From the NCBI GenBank assembly GCA_030142905.1, contig JASJOG010000002.1, positions 2,024,001-2,088,000 on the forward strand: a stretch of DNA of 64,000 nucleotides, written 5' to 3'. The notes under the pieces were generated by a model. It had not been told where the DNA came from and ran no database searches. It saw only the letters and a list, made by a program, of their open reading frames with translations. Source of the DNA: Heliopora coerulea (lineage: Eukaryota > Cnidaria > Anthozoa > Scleralcyonacea > Helioporidae). The position numbers and the translations under genes are program-made. Shown here one piece after another: positions 47,662 to 56,840 of the stretch (positions are counted from its first letter, which is position 1; every line of letters starts with the position of its first letter).

Positions 47662-50002
47662 TTGGATTTGCTTGACTCCTTTGGTCTTCAACAGCACGTT
47701 GACAAGCCAACGCACACTCATAGTCACACGTTGAACCTTGTCATTACTCGTAAAGTAAGTATTGTCATTCATACATTACCTAGAGTAGACAGGTACTTTT
47801 CTGATCATGCCTCCATTGTTTGTGATCTTAGGATAAAAAAGTCTGTGGCCAAAGTCAGGACGGTTACTTTTAGAAAACTTAGATCTGTTAATATGGCTGA
47901 TCTCCAAGGCGACCTTGCTTCCTATGACTTGTGCACTGCAGACAACAGTGAGAGGCGTGAGCCTGCGGATCTTGACAAGTTTGTTGAGAACTACAAAACC
48001 ACCCTGTCTGGTCTAATTAACCACTATGCACCTATCAAGATAAAAAGGGTAAGAAGCAGGCCGCAGGTTCCCTGCTATAACGAGAAGATTGCAGAGGCAA
48101 AAAGACAGCGACGAAGAGTGGAGAGGATCTGGCAGAGGTCCAAATTGACATCAGACTTTTTGGTCTTTAAGGAAAAGAAAAATAATGCCACCTTTATTAT
48201 CAATAAAGCGCGGAAAGCCTTTTACACTGATTTTATTAATGTTAACAGTTGGGATCAGGGGAAGCTATTTAGAGAGATGAGAAAACTCCTCGCACCCAAG
48301 GACTACATAGGTAGATTCTTTTGCTCTAAGATCAATAACATCGATAATTGGCTTGATGCTGTTACTTCAATGGATAGGGACAAAGCTCCAGATGATCTTA
48401 CAATGGAGGAAGACCAACGCATATGCGAATTCCAACAGCTTTCTTATGATGACGTCCGCAGCCTAGTCAAGAAATCGGCTAAAAAGACCTGTATCCTGGA
48501 CCCAATGCTAACATCTATGTTTGTTGTCTGTCTAGAGGAACTCCTTTCTTTAATAACGTGCATACTATATTTCTCTCTGTCCTTGGGTCATTTTCCCTCT
48601 AAGTGGAAGGAAGCTCTTGTTGACCCACGCCTCAAGAAATCAGTGAAAGACATCTTGTTTTCCAACCTGCGACCTGTGAGTAATCTCCAGTTTCTCTCAA
48701 AACTGGTTGAGCGTGCTGTATCCAGTCAGGTCCACGAGCTTATGATGAAGTTTCAGCTTTACCCACTTTTACAGTCTGCTTACCGCTCTGGCCACAGTAC
48801 TGAGACCGCTTTGCTTAAGGTGCATAATGACATTTTGCTAAATATGGATCGCCAACGGGTAACACTCCTAGTACTCCTCGACCCGCGTTTGATACGGTCA
48901 ACCATCAAGTGCTACTTAAACCAGTAGAATCTAGCTTTGGAATAACTGGGATTGCATTGCGCCGGTTCACATCATACTTAGCTGGTAGATCTCAGCGAAT
49001 CTGCCTTGATGGCTGTTACTCCAAGAGGTTTGATCTACCCCATGGTGTCCTTTAAGGTTTGTGCCTTGGGCCATTATTATTCACAAGATATGCCAGCAAG
49101 TTGTTTGAGGTAATCAAGGCCCGCTTTGTACATGCCTGTGCAGATGATACTCAGTTCTATCTCTCTTTTGGCCCAGATTCTGCTACTAGTCAGATAGACG
49201 CTGTGAGTGCTATGCAGGACTGCTTGGAAAACATCGGAGCATGGATGGTGGTCGACCGGCTGAAGCTTAATGAAGATAAAACAGAGATTATCCTGATTGG
49301 TACTAGGCAAAAACTAAATAAAGTGAGTATAGCGCACCTAAATATTGGTCGAGCAACAGTACCAGTAGTACGTTCCGCTGTTCGCAACCTTGGTCTGTGG
49401 TTTGATTGTTACCTCAAGATGACTATGCAGATTGATAAAATCTGCCAGTCGGTTCTTTATCATCTGCACAGCATAAGACAAGGAAGTTCCTGACATATGA
49501 CAATACCAAATTGCTTGTGCAGGCTGTGATCATGGCACGCATCGATTACTGCAATGGACTTTTTTTGGTATACCATCTGTACATATCTGTAAATTATAGC
49601 GTCTTCAGAACTCTGCAGCGAGACTTATGTTATACGCCTAGACATTGTCATATATCGCCAGTACTACGTGCGTTACATTGGTTACCAGTGAGATTCAGAA
49701 TTCAATATAAAATCGTCCTCATCACCTTCAAGGCTATTCACAATCTAGCTCTAGCGTATCCAAGGGATCTTATAAAAGTAAAACAAAAGTTACCCAATAA
49801 TCTGCGCTCTAATACTAGTACTGTCTTGTAAGACCCGTCAGCCGAGCTCAAGCATATTCTTGCTAATAGATCATTTACAGCAGCTGCTCCAAAGACCTGG
49901 AACAATTTACCCAACTACATTAGGAAAGAAGACAATTTTGATAAGTTTAAAAGCCTTCTGAATAATCATTATTTTAGAGAAGCGTACAGTAACTTGATTT
50001 AG
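47662..50002 (+). pseudogene. endonuclease/RT protein of L2/CR1-like LINE, inactivated
   Basis: 47662-48927 gives the end of the endonuclease (LDSFGLQQHVDKPTH; YFSDHASIVCDLRI) and the RT start (FPSKWKEALVDPRLKK; NLRPVSNLQFLSKLVERAV; QSAYRSGHSTETALLKVHND; TLLVLLD). After a frameshift near 48880 come AFDTVNHQVLL, SYLAGRSQRI and a TAA in place of a PQG-type residue, then LCLGPLLFTRYASKLFEVIK. The catalytic box reads HACADDTQFY, with Cys in place of Tyr in YADD. RLKLNEDKTEIILIG and NLGLWFDCYL follow. A further shift leads to 49511-49831 (RIDYCNGLF; LRALHWLPVRFRIQYKI) and the terminal KTWNNLPNYIR. It cannot encode an active RT. Confidence 0.85.
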
Positions 50003-50190
50003 ATTGTTTCGTTATTCTTCTATTATATACATGTACTAATATGCATTTTCATATTTTACACTTGTAAACATTTTAAATAACTTATGTAATTATTATCTTA
50101 GTTAATATGACATTATATTGTATTTAGTGGATATAATGCCCATTTTATCATCATCTGAATGTTAAAATGCGCAATAAAAGTATTAAATAT

Positions 50191-50234
50191 TATTATTATT
50201 ATTACTATTATTATTATTATTATTATTATTATTG
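50191..50234. repeat. (ATT)n tail of the LINE
   Basis: ATT repeats with one ACT interruption immediately after the LINE 3' UTR. Confidence 0.95.
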
Positions 50235-50369
50235 GTGTTTTACTGACTTAAAGGTTATTTTTATATATCTGTCTTGTTTAAACTTCGTCGACTCGTTCCA
50301 TGCAGTAAAAAGTTATTTTCTTTATCAGAAAACATTTCTTAATTTAAAAAAATTATTTCTTGAAACAAT

Positions 50370-50560
50370 TTTCTGAGCGCAAGAAATTTTTCTTAGGGCA
50401 GGAATGCTTTTCTTATCGTAAGAAATATTTTCTTATCGCAAGAAATATTTTCTTATGGTTTGAATATTTTTCTCAACCTTAGAAACATTTTCTTACCATA
50501 AGCATTTTTTTCTTACAAGAAATGTTTTTCTTGGGAGAATAAAATTATTTCCATATGAAG
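50370..50560. repeat. degenerate ~20-bp TTATCGCAAGAAATATTTTC repeat
   Basis: Variants of CTTATCGCAAGAAATATTTT recur about eight times with growing divergence towards both sides. Isolated variants continue to about 50790. Confidence 0.65.
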
Positions 50561-51221
50561 AACGTTTGCTTATAGTTGAAAATGTCTTATCGTATTGTTA
50601 TTACGGAGATCATTCTCAGTAAGAAGTTTCGTTTTTAAATATTGCAGATTACAAATCAGCGTTAAAATATTATTTCTCGAAATACGAACTTTTTACTTAT
50701 AATAAGAAATGTTTCTAAAGATATAAGAAAAAAACTTCTGAGATAATAAGAACTTTTTTCTTGCGCACTTAAAGCTTTTCATCGGCATTACAATAATTAT
50801 TTCTCAAAGAGTGATACGGCGTGAGCCAGATTGGGTGCCATAGCTGGCCCACAATGGCATAGTAAAGTTGATTTTCATCCTGTGTTTACAAGGAAATTTC
50901 TAGCCTTGCAAAAGTGACAAGTGAAATTTTGAACGGGAGTTTTGTGCCTCACCGGTCTCGCGTGTTTCAGGTAACACTTGCTGGAAGAAAATCTGGAAGA
51001 AAGTGTCGCGATAAACTAACTACGCGGCTGTGAACTCTAAAAAGACTGGAACGATACCTCGTTATGTCAGGCCTTACAACTGAGTGAAGCCGACATGGGG
51101 GCAGCCATGTGGGTCAAAAACACGCGTGGAAAAAAATTGTACTCAACTTTTATTTTTCATGGACAGTTAATTCTAACAATCGATGTAATTGAAGAACCAG
51201 GCGGAAAACGTATTTGAATGA
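50561..51221. other. no gene; outer inverted-repeat arm
   Basis: 51026-51050 (TACGCGGCTGTGAACTCTAA + AAAGACTGGAACGAT) is the inverse of 53040-53076. The two segments bracket the Penelope-like element and part of a more diverged flanking similarity. Confidence 0.5.
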
Positions 51222-51293
51222 TGAAAATCAAGGCCCAGCAAAAAATTCTTAAGATAGGCATATTTGTGTCAAAAGGTTTATTAAGATCTAACG

Positions 51294-51322
51294 TTTCGTT
51301 GCTTAAGACGCAACATCATCAG
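51294..51322 (-). ncRNA. hammerhead-ribozyme-like core, left arm
   Basis: The minus strand reads CTGATGA, T, GTTGC, loop GTCTTAA, GCAAC, GAAAC. This is the hammerhead order of CUGAUGA, helix II (5 bp) and GAAA, with one extra U after CUGAUGA. Hammerheads occur in the terminal repeats of Penelope-like elements. I could not identify a convincing helix I or the cleavage triplet, so activity is unproven. Confidence 0.45.
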
Positions 51323-51450
51323 AGAATGAGAACATAATACGATGAGACAATCACTAAAATATTATTACATAGCTAATTAACATAAATTTGGCGTTTGAGA
51401 GGAAATAGGAAGTGACGAGATGTCAGAGGTGGCGAAGAGGGTAAAGGCAA

Positions 51451-52359
51451 TCAGAATAAGGAAAGAGGAATTGAGCTTGATTGAGAGTTGAGGGTAGGAT
51501 TGAGTTTGTGAATGAGTAAGCTTTCTCTGATGAGGAGTTCATGAGTGATAGATGAGGAGGAGTGAGAGAGGATAGTGAAATCATCTGATGTAGTGGGATG
51601 GCTCGTGTCGTGGTGATGTGATAGAGTGTTTGTTGTGGATGGGTTAGCATGCTCTTTGCCAGTAAGGGCTGAGATACCCAAGTGATCGGCAATGCGTGTG
51701 TGGAGAAGTCGGCTTGTTTGGCCTACATTACAGCATCGACACTTAAAGAGATACACAACACGAGATTTTAGACCATTGGGTATCCTGTCCTTAAAAGAAA
51801 AGAAGCGTGCTAGGCGGAGCGACGGACGGAAAACAAAACGAATAGAAATATGAGGGAAGGCATGTGAGCAAAGCTTACGAATTTGTGTTCGAATCTGGAG
51901 GCTGTGTTGTCCAGTGAAGGGAAGGCAGAAGTACATGATCTTTTTAGGTGCAAGGGAAACTTTGGGTACGGGCCAAAATTTGTTGTCTAGAAAACGGCAA
52001 ATACAATTGTCTAGAAAATTTCGGGAGTAGCCGTTGAGAGAAAATAGTTTCTTAAAATTATCAAGTTCCGAGTGAAAAGTAATGTAGGTCGAACAAATGT
52101 TAAAATAGCGATTTAAAAGAGACATAACTAGACCTTTTTTGTAGGTAAAAGGAATAAAGCTATCAAAATTTGTATATAGGCCGGTAAAGGTGGATTTGTG
52201 AAAGACGGAGGAGGTAAAAGAGCCATTGTCTCGTGTGATTTTAACATCAAGAAATGATAATGACTTGTTAATTTCATTTTCAACAGTAAAAACAATATTA
52301 GGGTGTTGACGGTTTAAAAAGTTAAGGAAAGCGTTTATGTGGTTATTCGAACGAAACAC
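51451..52359 (-). pseudogene. Penelope-like RT C-terminus plus GIY-YIG endonuclease (5'-truncated)
   Basis: The frame is open for 302 codons. It starts inside the RT after the catalytic region: NNHINAFLNFLNRQHPNIVF, SLSFLDVKITRD, SSVFHKSTFTGLYTNF, YKKGLVMSLLNRYFNIC. It then has RFVFRPSLRLARFFSFKD and the endonuclease segment SRVVYLFKCRCCNVGQTSR with TRIADHLG. VYLF...VGQT corresponds to GIY-YIG, with the Cys-rich insert typical of Penelope-like proteins and a downstream Arg-rich helix. The C-terminus is intact, but the finger/palm part with the YVDD-type active site is missing, so it cannot be an active RT. The called ATG is internal. Confidence 0.85.
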
Positions 52360-52842
52360 ACGGATTGCCGATCACTTGGGTATCTCAGCCCTTACTGGCA
52401 AAGAGCATGCTAACCCATCCACAACAAACACTCTATCACATCACCACGACACGGGCCATCCCACTACATCAGATGATTTCACTATCCTCTCTCACTCCTC
52501 CTCATCTATCACTCATGAACTCCTCATCAGAGAAAGCTTACTCATTCACAAACTCAATCCTACCCTCAACTCTCAATCAAGCTCAATTCCTCTTTCCTTA
52601 TTCTGATTGCCTTTACTCTCTTCGCCACCTCTGACATCTCGTCACTTCCTATTTCCTCTCAAACGCCAAATTTATGTTAATTAGCTATGTAATAATATTT
52701 TAGTGATTGTCTCATCGTATTATGTTCTCATTCTCTGATGATGTTGCGTCTTAAGCAACGAAACGTTATATCTTAAACCTTTTGACACAAATATGCCTAT
52801 CTTAAGAATTTTTTGCTGGGCCTTGATTTTCATCATTCGAAT
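52357..52842 (+). mobile_element. inverted 3' copy of the Penelope-like element (right arm)
   Basis: It encodes the same GIY-YIG end (RIADHLGISALTGKEHANPS and onward) in an intact frame to the stop, with a few substitutions relative to the left arm (for example Ser to Gly in HHHDT(S/G)HPT). The junction with the minus copy lies at about 52356. Confidence 0.8.
52735..52763 (+). ncRNA. hammerhead-ribozyme-like core, right arm
   Basis: CTGATGA (52735-52741), T, stem GTTGC/GCAAC (52743-52747 / 52755-52759) and GAAA (52760-52763) followed by C. Identical to the left-arm core, in inverse orientation. Helix I and the cleavage site are not resolved. Confidence 0.45.
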
Positions 52843-53076
52843 AATTCTAACAAGTATGCAATCCTAACGACAGTGTCTTCCACTTTACTAAGGACAAAAA
52901 AGAAAACTGTTAAAAAATCCGAAATTTGGATGAAGTTTTTCACAATAGATTGCGTGTTTTATCGCGTAGAGGACTGAGATGACCTGCAAATTGATCCACA
53001 TGTCAGCCTCCATGATGGCTTCAAAATACAGTTTGCATTATCGTTCCAGTCTTTTTAGAGTTCAATGCTACGCGGT

Positions 53077-53765
53077 CAGTGAACTCGATTTCCATATCTG
53101 GAATGCTAACTGGCCAATGAAAAGTGAAGCCAAAATGGCCGCCTAAGGAGGCCAATTTTGGACGTCAGTTTTAGTCCCCTACGTGGGCTTGTAGGTCAGT
53201 TTTAGTCTCCCACGCGACTTTTTACATTTTCTAATAATTTTCCTTATTGAAAATACACACAAAACATGTCTTCGAAAAGTAGAAATGGGTTTAAGAATTT
53301 CAAACATATTTCAACAAAGTCAAATCGAGTTACAGGTTGTATATTTTCACTAAAATAAATTACCAAACTCTCTAGAAACCTGATAAAACGGTCCCGAGAA
53401 ATTACTTGGGGAAAGTACTAAGTGCACATCCTTTTTTACCGTCAGTTTACCATCTTTAGACAATTTAGGACAGTTTTTAGGCCACACGGCAATGACGAAT
53501 CCTTTTAAACACTCGAATATGTAAAACTGGTCCAGTAATGTTTCGTCTGTGCACTTTTTCCATGGTTGTGAATGTTTTCGAAGTCAAACCAAACAAAAAC
53601 TGAAAATTAAAGTCGTGCAAAGGACTGGAACTGACGTACAAGACCGCGAAGAGAACTGAAACTGACATCCAAACTTGGCCTTCACGGGCGGCCATCTTGG
53701 CTTCACTATTTGCCCGAGCAAATGATTCGGAGTTAGCATTCCAGATATGGAAATTGAGTTCACTG
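53077..53765. mobile_element. nonautonomous hAT element, 689-bp family, copy B
   Basis: The 8-bp target duplication TACGCGGT is at 53069-53076 and 53766-53773, perfect. Ends CAGTGAACTC and GAGTTCACTG are perfect inverted repeats continuing as TTTCCATATCTGGAATGCTA. Same length as copy A at 11579-12267 and similar throughout. It inserted into the outer inverted arm beside the Penelope-like element. The minus frame 53477-53806 is a by-product. Confidence 0.9.
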
Positions 53766-53773
53766 TACGCGGT

Positions 53774-55824
53774 ATCTTCAAATTTCGAATTTGCATGTCT
53801 TGTCAAATTGAATCGAATTACATCACGTTATGTTGCCTAATGCTGTCTGAGTAATGGAAGTCGAAATAACTGAATTACTTAAGTGCTTGGAAGCCACTGA
53901 TATTGAATTCCCGAAGGATATTGTCGCTGAAGTGAAAGAAGGTCGCGCTATTCTTGAAGGCAAATAAACTGATTACACTATATATAGTTATAGGTAAACA
54001 TTCTTCTGATGGCTAGCCTCTAACATGCTCTATGGTTTATACATATTGGGTTAAAAGCTCAAAAGCATTGACGTTCTCAAAGGAATTCTAATTCATTTAT
54101 AACATTTTTCCCATCGTGTTCATGTTCGAAAGTTGTAAACAAGATTTCAATTACACTTTAAACATGATTTAATGACATAAGTCATGCGACAATTTTGATT
54201 TTGACCTTAATTTCCTTTATTCGTTGAGTTGAAGCACATACTATTGAAATATAAATTTCCATTTAATTGTTCAAATACATGCTTGATAATTATCACCAAT
54301 TAAGTTTGAGCAACTTTTAGTAAAGTAAAGCTATTAAGAAGTGATTTAGGAAGTAAAGCTATTAAGAAGTGATTTAGGAAAGTCATCATTCACTACTTAC
54401 TTTTGGAGGAAGAAAAATAAATTGAAAAAAAATCAGATAAGTATATAGATGGTTTAAAATTTGTTATTTATAATTAACCTGAATAAATATCTTGTGCATG
54501 GTTAACGTGTATATATTTACCTGTATGCATGTATACAGCACGTTTGTATGTGTTCAGTGTTCAGTTTAAGTCCCCCAAGCCATGGACCAAACATAGCTGG
54601 ATTTCCCTAAGTACTCTGATTTTCTACTTTTTTAACAATGTAGCCACAAGGGATTCCCTTCTTTGGATTTACATCTAATCATATCTCTAAAACCACAAGT
54701 TTTGGCCAATTGCTTTACATAGTTACAAAATTTCATTAATTAGTAATAATCTAAGTTGGTTTGATCTGGATTATCTTTGGACCTACTAAAGGCCAATATG
54801 TGTTGCAAAACTTTTGCAAAACAAATCAACAATCTTTCCCATGAAATTAAAACAATCTTAAAAAGTTGTTGAACTAGTTTATGTCAGAGTTATCGAGGTG
54901 AAGAATCTTTGTGTGTATTCATATGCATATTCATTGTCCTTCCCACACTGTTTGATATCTACAAACTTTAACATATGTTGTGTACAAGAAGAAAATTGGA
55001 CTTTAAAATTAAATGTTAAACAAATAATGAGTGATATGCTGTAGTAAATGTTGTTTATTAGTAAAATAGTGTTAAAAAGGTGGAGGATTGTTTAGCTTGT
55101 TGAAGTGTCTGGATGAGGTGGATCACTGTAAACATAAACTGTTTCCTAATACAATGCTATGCAACTTATTTTATCATTTTTATTAAATATGCTGCACATT
55201 TATTTTAAGGATTATGAGGACAAAGATTCCTTAAGATACAAGCAACTTAAGAAATATTTATGAGACAGCTCCATTGCATATTATTCCTGTAATCTGTTGA
55301 ATTTCAATTAATTAAAGAGTTATGATGTTAAAATGAACATTTTACAACTACTCATACTGGAAGAAAATCAAGGCCTAAAGGATAGCAATTTAAGTGTAAT
55401 ATGCAATTGGTGTAAGCCAAAGTTATGACCAGATTTATGTACATGGATCGTCAAGATTATAGAATTAAGATTACAAATTGCTCTCCTCTAAATAGTTCCT
55501 TATATGATTAAGGTAATTCAGTATCCTGTTCTTTGATATCATTTTGGTAAGTAATTTCATTATAAAAACTTACACAATTGCCTTCTAGGTAAACCTTAAT
55601 TTTCATTAGAATATTTCTTTTACGGTTATTAATGTGTTTGCTGTGGTACTTTACTTGCCATTATCATACAAGTTTTCTTCCCATAAATTTGTTTTTTCTT
55701 AATGGTAGTAAATTCAGCTCTTGTTTTAAGAAACATTTTCTTTAAAAGAAGAGATTTGATACACAAGAAACCGAATTTCTTACTAAACCCCCCCCCAATG
55801 GGGGGAATTCCCCTGAGGAAAGAG
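53774..55824. other. 2 kb without a recognised gene; 28-bp tandem duplication
   Basis: 54323-54350 and 54351-54378 are an exact tandem duplication of a 28-bp unit (begins AAGTAAAGCTATTAAG). The rest is AT-rich with no recognised coding. Confidence 0.6.
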
Positions 55825-55873
55825 GAAAATTTCCCCTGCCCCCCCTCCAATAGGGGGGGCAGGGGAAATTTTC
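55825..55873. repeat. perfect 21-bp hairpin
   Basis: Arms 55825-55845 (GAAAATTTCCCCTGCCCCCC + C) and 55853-55873 are exact reverse complements around the 7-nt loop TCCAATA. A second C/G-rich inverted patch (CCCCCCCAATGGGGGGG) lies just upstream at 55789-55805. Confidence 0.9.
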
Positions 55874-56079
55874 AGACCAATGTACCAACAAGGTGTTAGC
55901 AATTTACCAACAAATATAATTAAGGAAAAATCAAAGTTAATTAAACCGAGAGCAGAAAAAATTTGAGTCGCACAAATATATCAATTTAATAAACACAAGC
56001 ACAAAGTCTCTCTTCACTGATTTATCAATCAAACACTAAAGGTAATCAACAACAGGAACAAGACATCAAGTATAAGGGG
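55874..56079. other. AT-rich, nothing recognised
   Basis: No frame or repeat identified. Confidence 0.4.
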
Positions 56080-56148
56080 CGGGTCCAGGCTAAAATCTGA
56101 CTGGGGCACTAGATTACTGAAACTTAGTGGGGTCTGGGAGCATGCTCC

Positions 56149-56758
56149 AGGCCTCTCACGTTCGAAATTTGGCGCGAACGGTCTATCGCGCGGGCAGATT
56201 ACGTTGCGTGCGCAATTAATTAACAATAAATTAGAGGGGGGATTGTCAAAAAAATAAAAAAAAATTTAATTTTCTTGTAATTATATTAATCTAATTCTGA
56301 TATGAATACAATGTCATATCAATGTTTTTTATAACAAAAGAAGGAACAGAAATGTTAAGATATTGCTTCAGTCCGAGTCGCTTTCGAATTCCTCTTGGAA
56401 AAGTTCAAATTCACTGTCCTCACTTCTGCTTTCGTCTTGGTCAAGTGTTGCGTGGACCTCGTGAACAACGTTAACGATATTTCTCACTGACATTATTTCA
56501 TTTGGTTGAGACCTTTTTCCGTCTGTTTGATGTCATATATATTTCAACAGCACGCTCTAATATGGCCTCTTTCTTTTCTCTGCTCCAAAGTGGGTTGTTT
56601 CCATAGGCGATAAGGCTTTCATTCAAGACGGGAGCGTTTTGAAAACAAAACAGTTTGACAGGCGAGCGGAAATTAACACTTGCGCGCGTGATCATTCACG
56701 CGCGTAACATGAGCGGGGCGCGTGCCTGCGCGATCGCACGCGTCCCACTGAGAGGCCT
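56149..56758. mobile_element. 610-bp TIR element with 8-bp target duplication
   Basis: Termini AGGCCTCTCA and TGAGAGGCCT are perfect 10-bp inverted repeats. Flanks CATGCTCC (56141-56148) and GATGCTCC (56759-56766) are an 8-bp duplication with one mismatch. The ends are unusually GC-rich (GCGCGAACGG.., CGCGCGTGATCATTCACGCG). An 8-bp duplication fits hAT or P-type elements; the TIR does not tell me which. It carries a minus-strand coding fragment. Confidence 0.7.
56371..56695 (-). pseudogene. coding fragment inside the 610-bp element, unassigned
   Basis: From 56695 the minus frame reads VNFRSPVKLFCFQNAPVLNE, IAYGNNPLWSREKKEAILER, AVEIYMTSNRRKK. A one-base shift near 56515 leads into NEIMSVRNIVNVVHEVHATL and an acidic end EDSEFELFQEEFESDSD followed by TGA (56371-56373). 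The conserved-looking composition suggests a real protein end. It could be part of the element's own protein or a captured host exon. I do not recognise the family. Confidence 0.4.
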
Positions 56759-56840
56759 GATGCTCCCCCAGAAAATTTTGAGTTATTAGAACCTCTAAAA
56801 CACCATTTCCAGCATTTTTGATAGTGATTTACCGGTGCAT

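Larger units (their letters stand above)
47605..50234 (+). mobile_element. 5'-truncated L2/CR1-like LINE with (ATT)n tail
   Basis: Homology begins abruptly at about 47605 inside the endonuclease domain and continues to the stop at 50000-50002. A short AT-rich 3' UTR and an (ATT)n tail (50191-50234) follow. 5' truncation and a simple-repeat tail are typical of L2/CR1 elements. Orientation is the same as the Dickkopf-like gene, starting 1 kb beyond its end. Confidence 0.85.
51222..52842 (-). mobile_element. Penelope-like element with inverted terminal copies
   Basis: The left arm 51222-51700 and right arm 52357-52842 are nearly identical reverse complements, about 480 bp each. Each holds the end of the protein gene, its 3' UTR and a hammerhead-like core. 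The 656-bp centre occurs once and encodes the C-terminal part of the RT and the start of the endonuclease, reading on the minus strand. The minus-strand copy is cut off just after the RT catalytic region, and the inverted partial copy is joined there. Penelope-like elements are known for direct or inverted partial duplications at their ends. High arm identity suggests a recent event or gene conversion. Confidence 0.8.
56080..56840. repeat. older dispersed repeat interrupted by a 610-bp element
   Basis: GGGTCCAGGCTAAAATCTGA..GGGAGCATGCTCC at the left and ATGCTCCCCCAGAAAATTTTGAG at the right together make the family seen at 22130 and within 43452-43898. The break corresponds to the insertion at 56149-56758. 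Confidence 0.6.

Noticed and set aside
53477..53806. 109-codon minus ORF with SELNFHIWNANSES
   Set aside because: It is a chance reading of the hAT terminal inverted repeat; the same peptide appears at 11550 and 12190 for the same reason.
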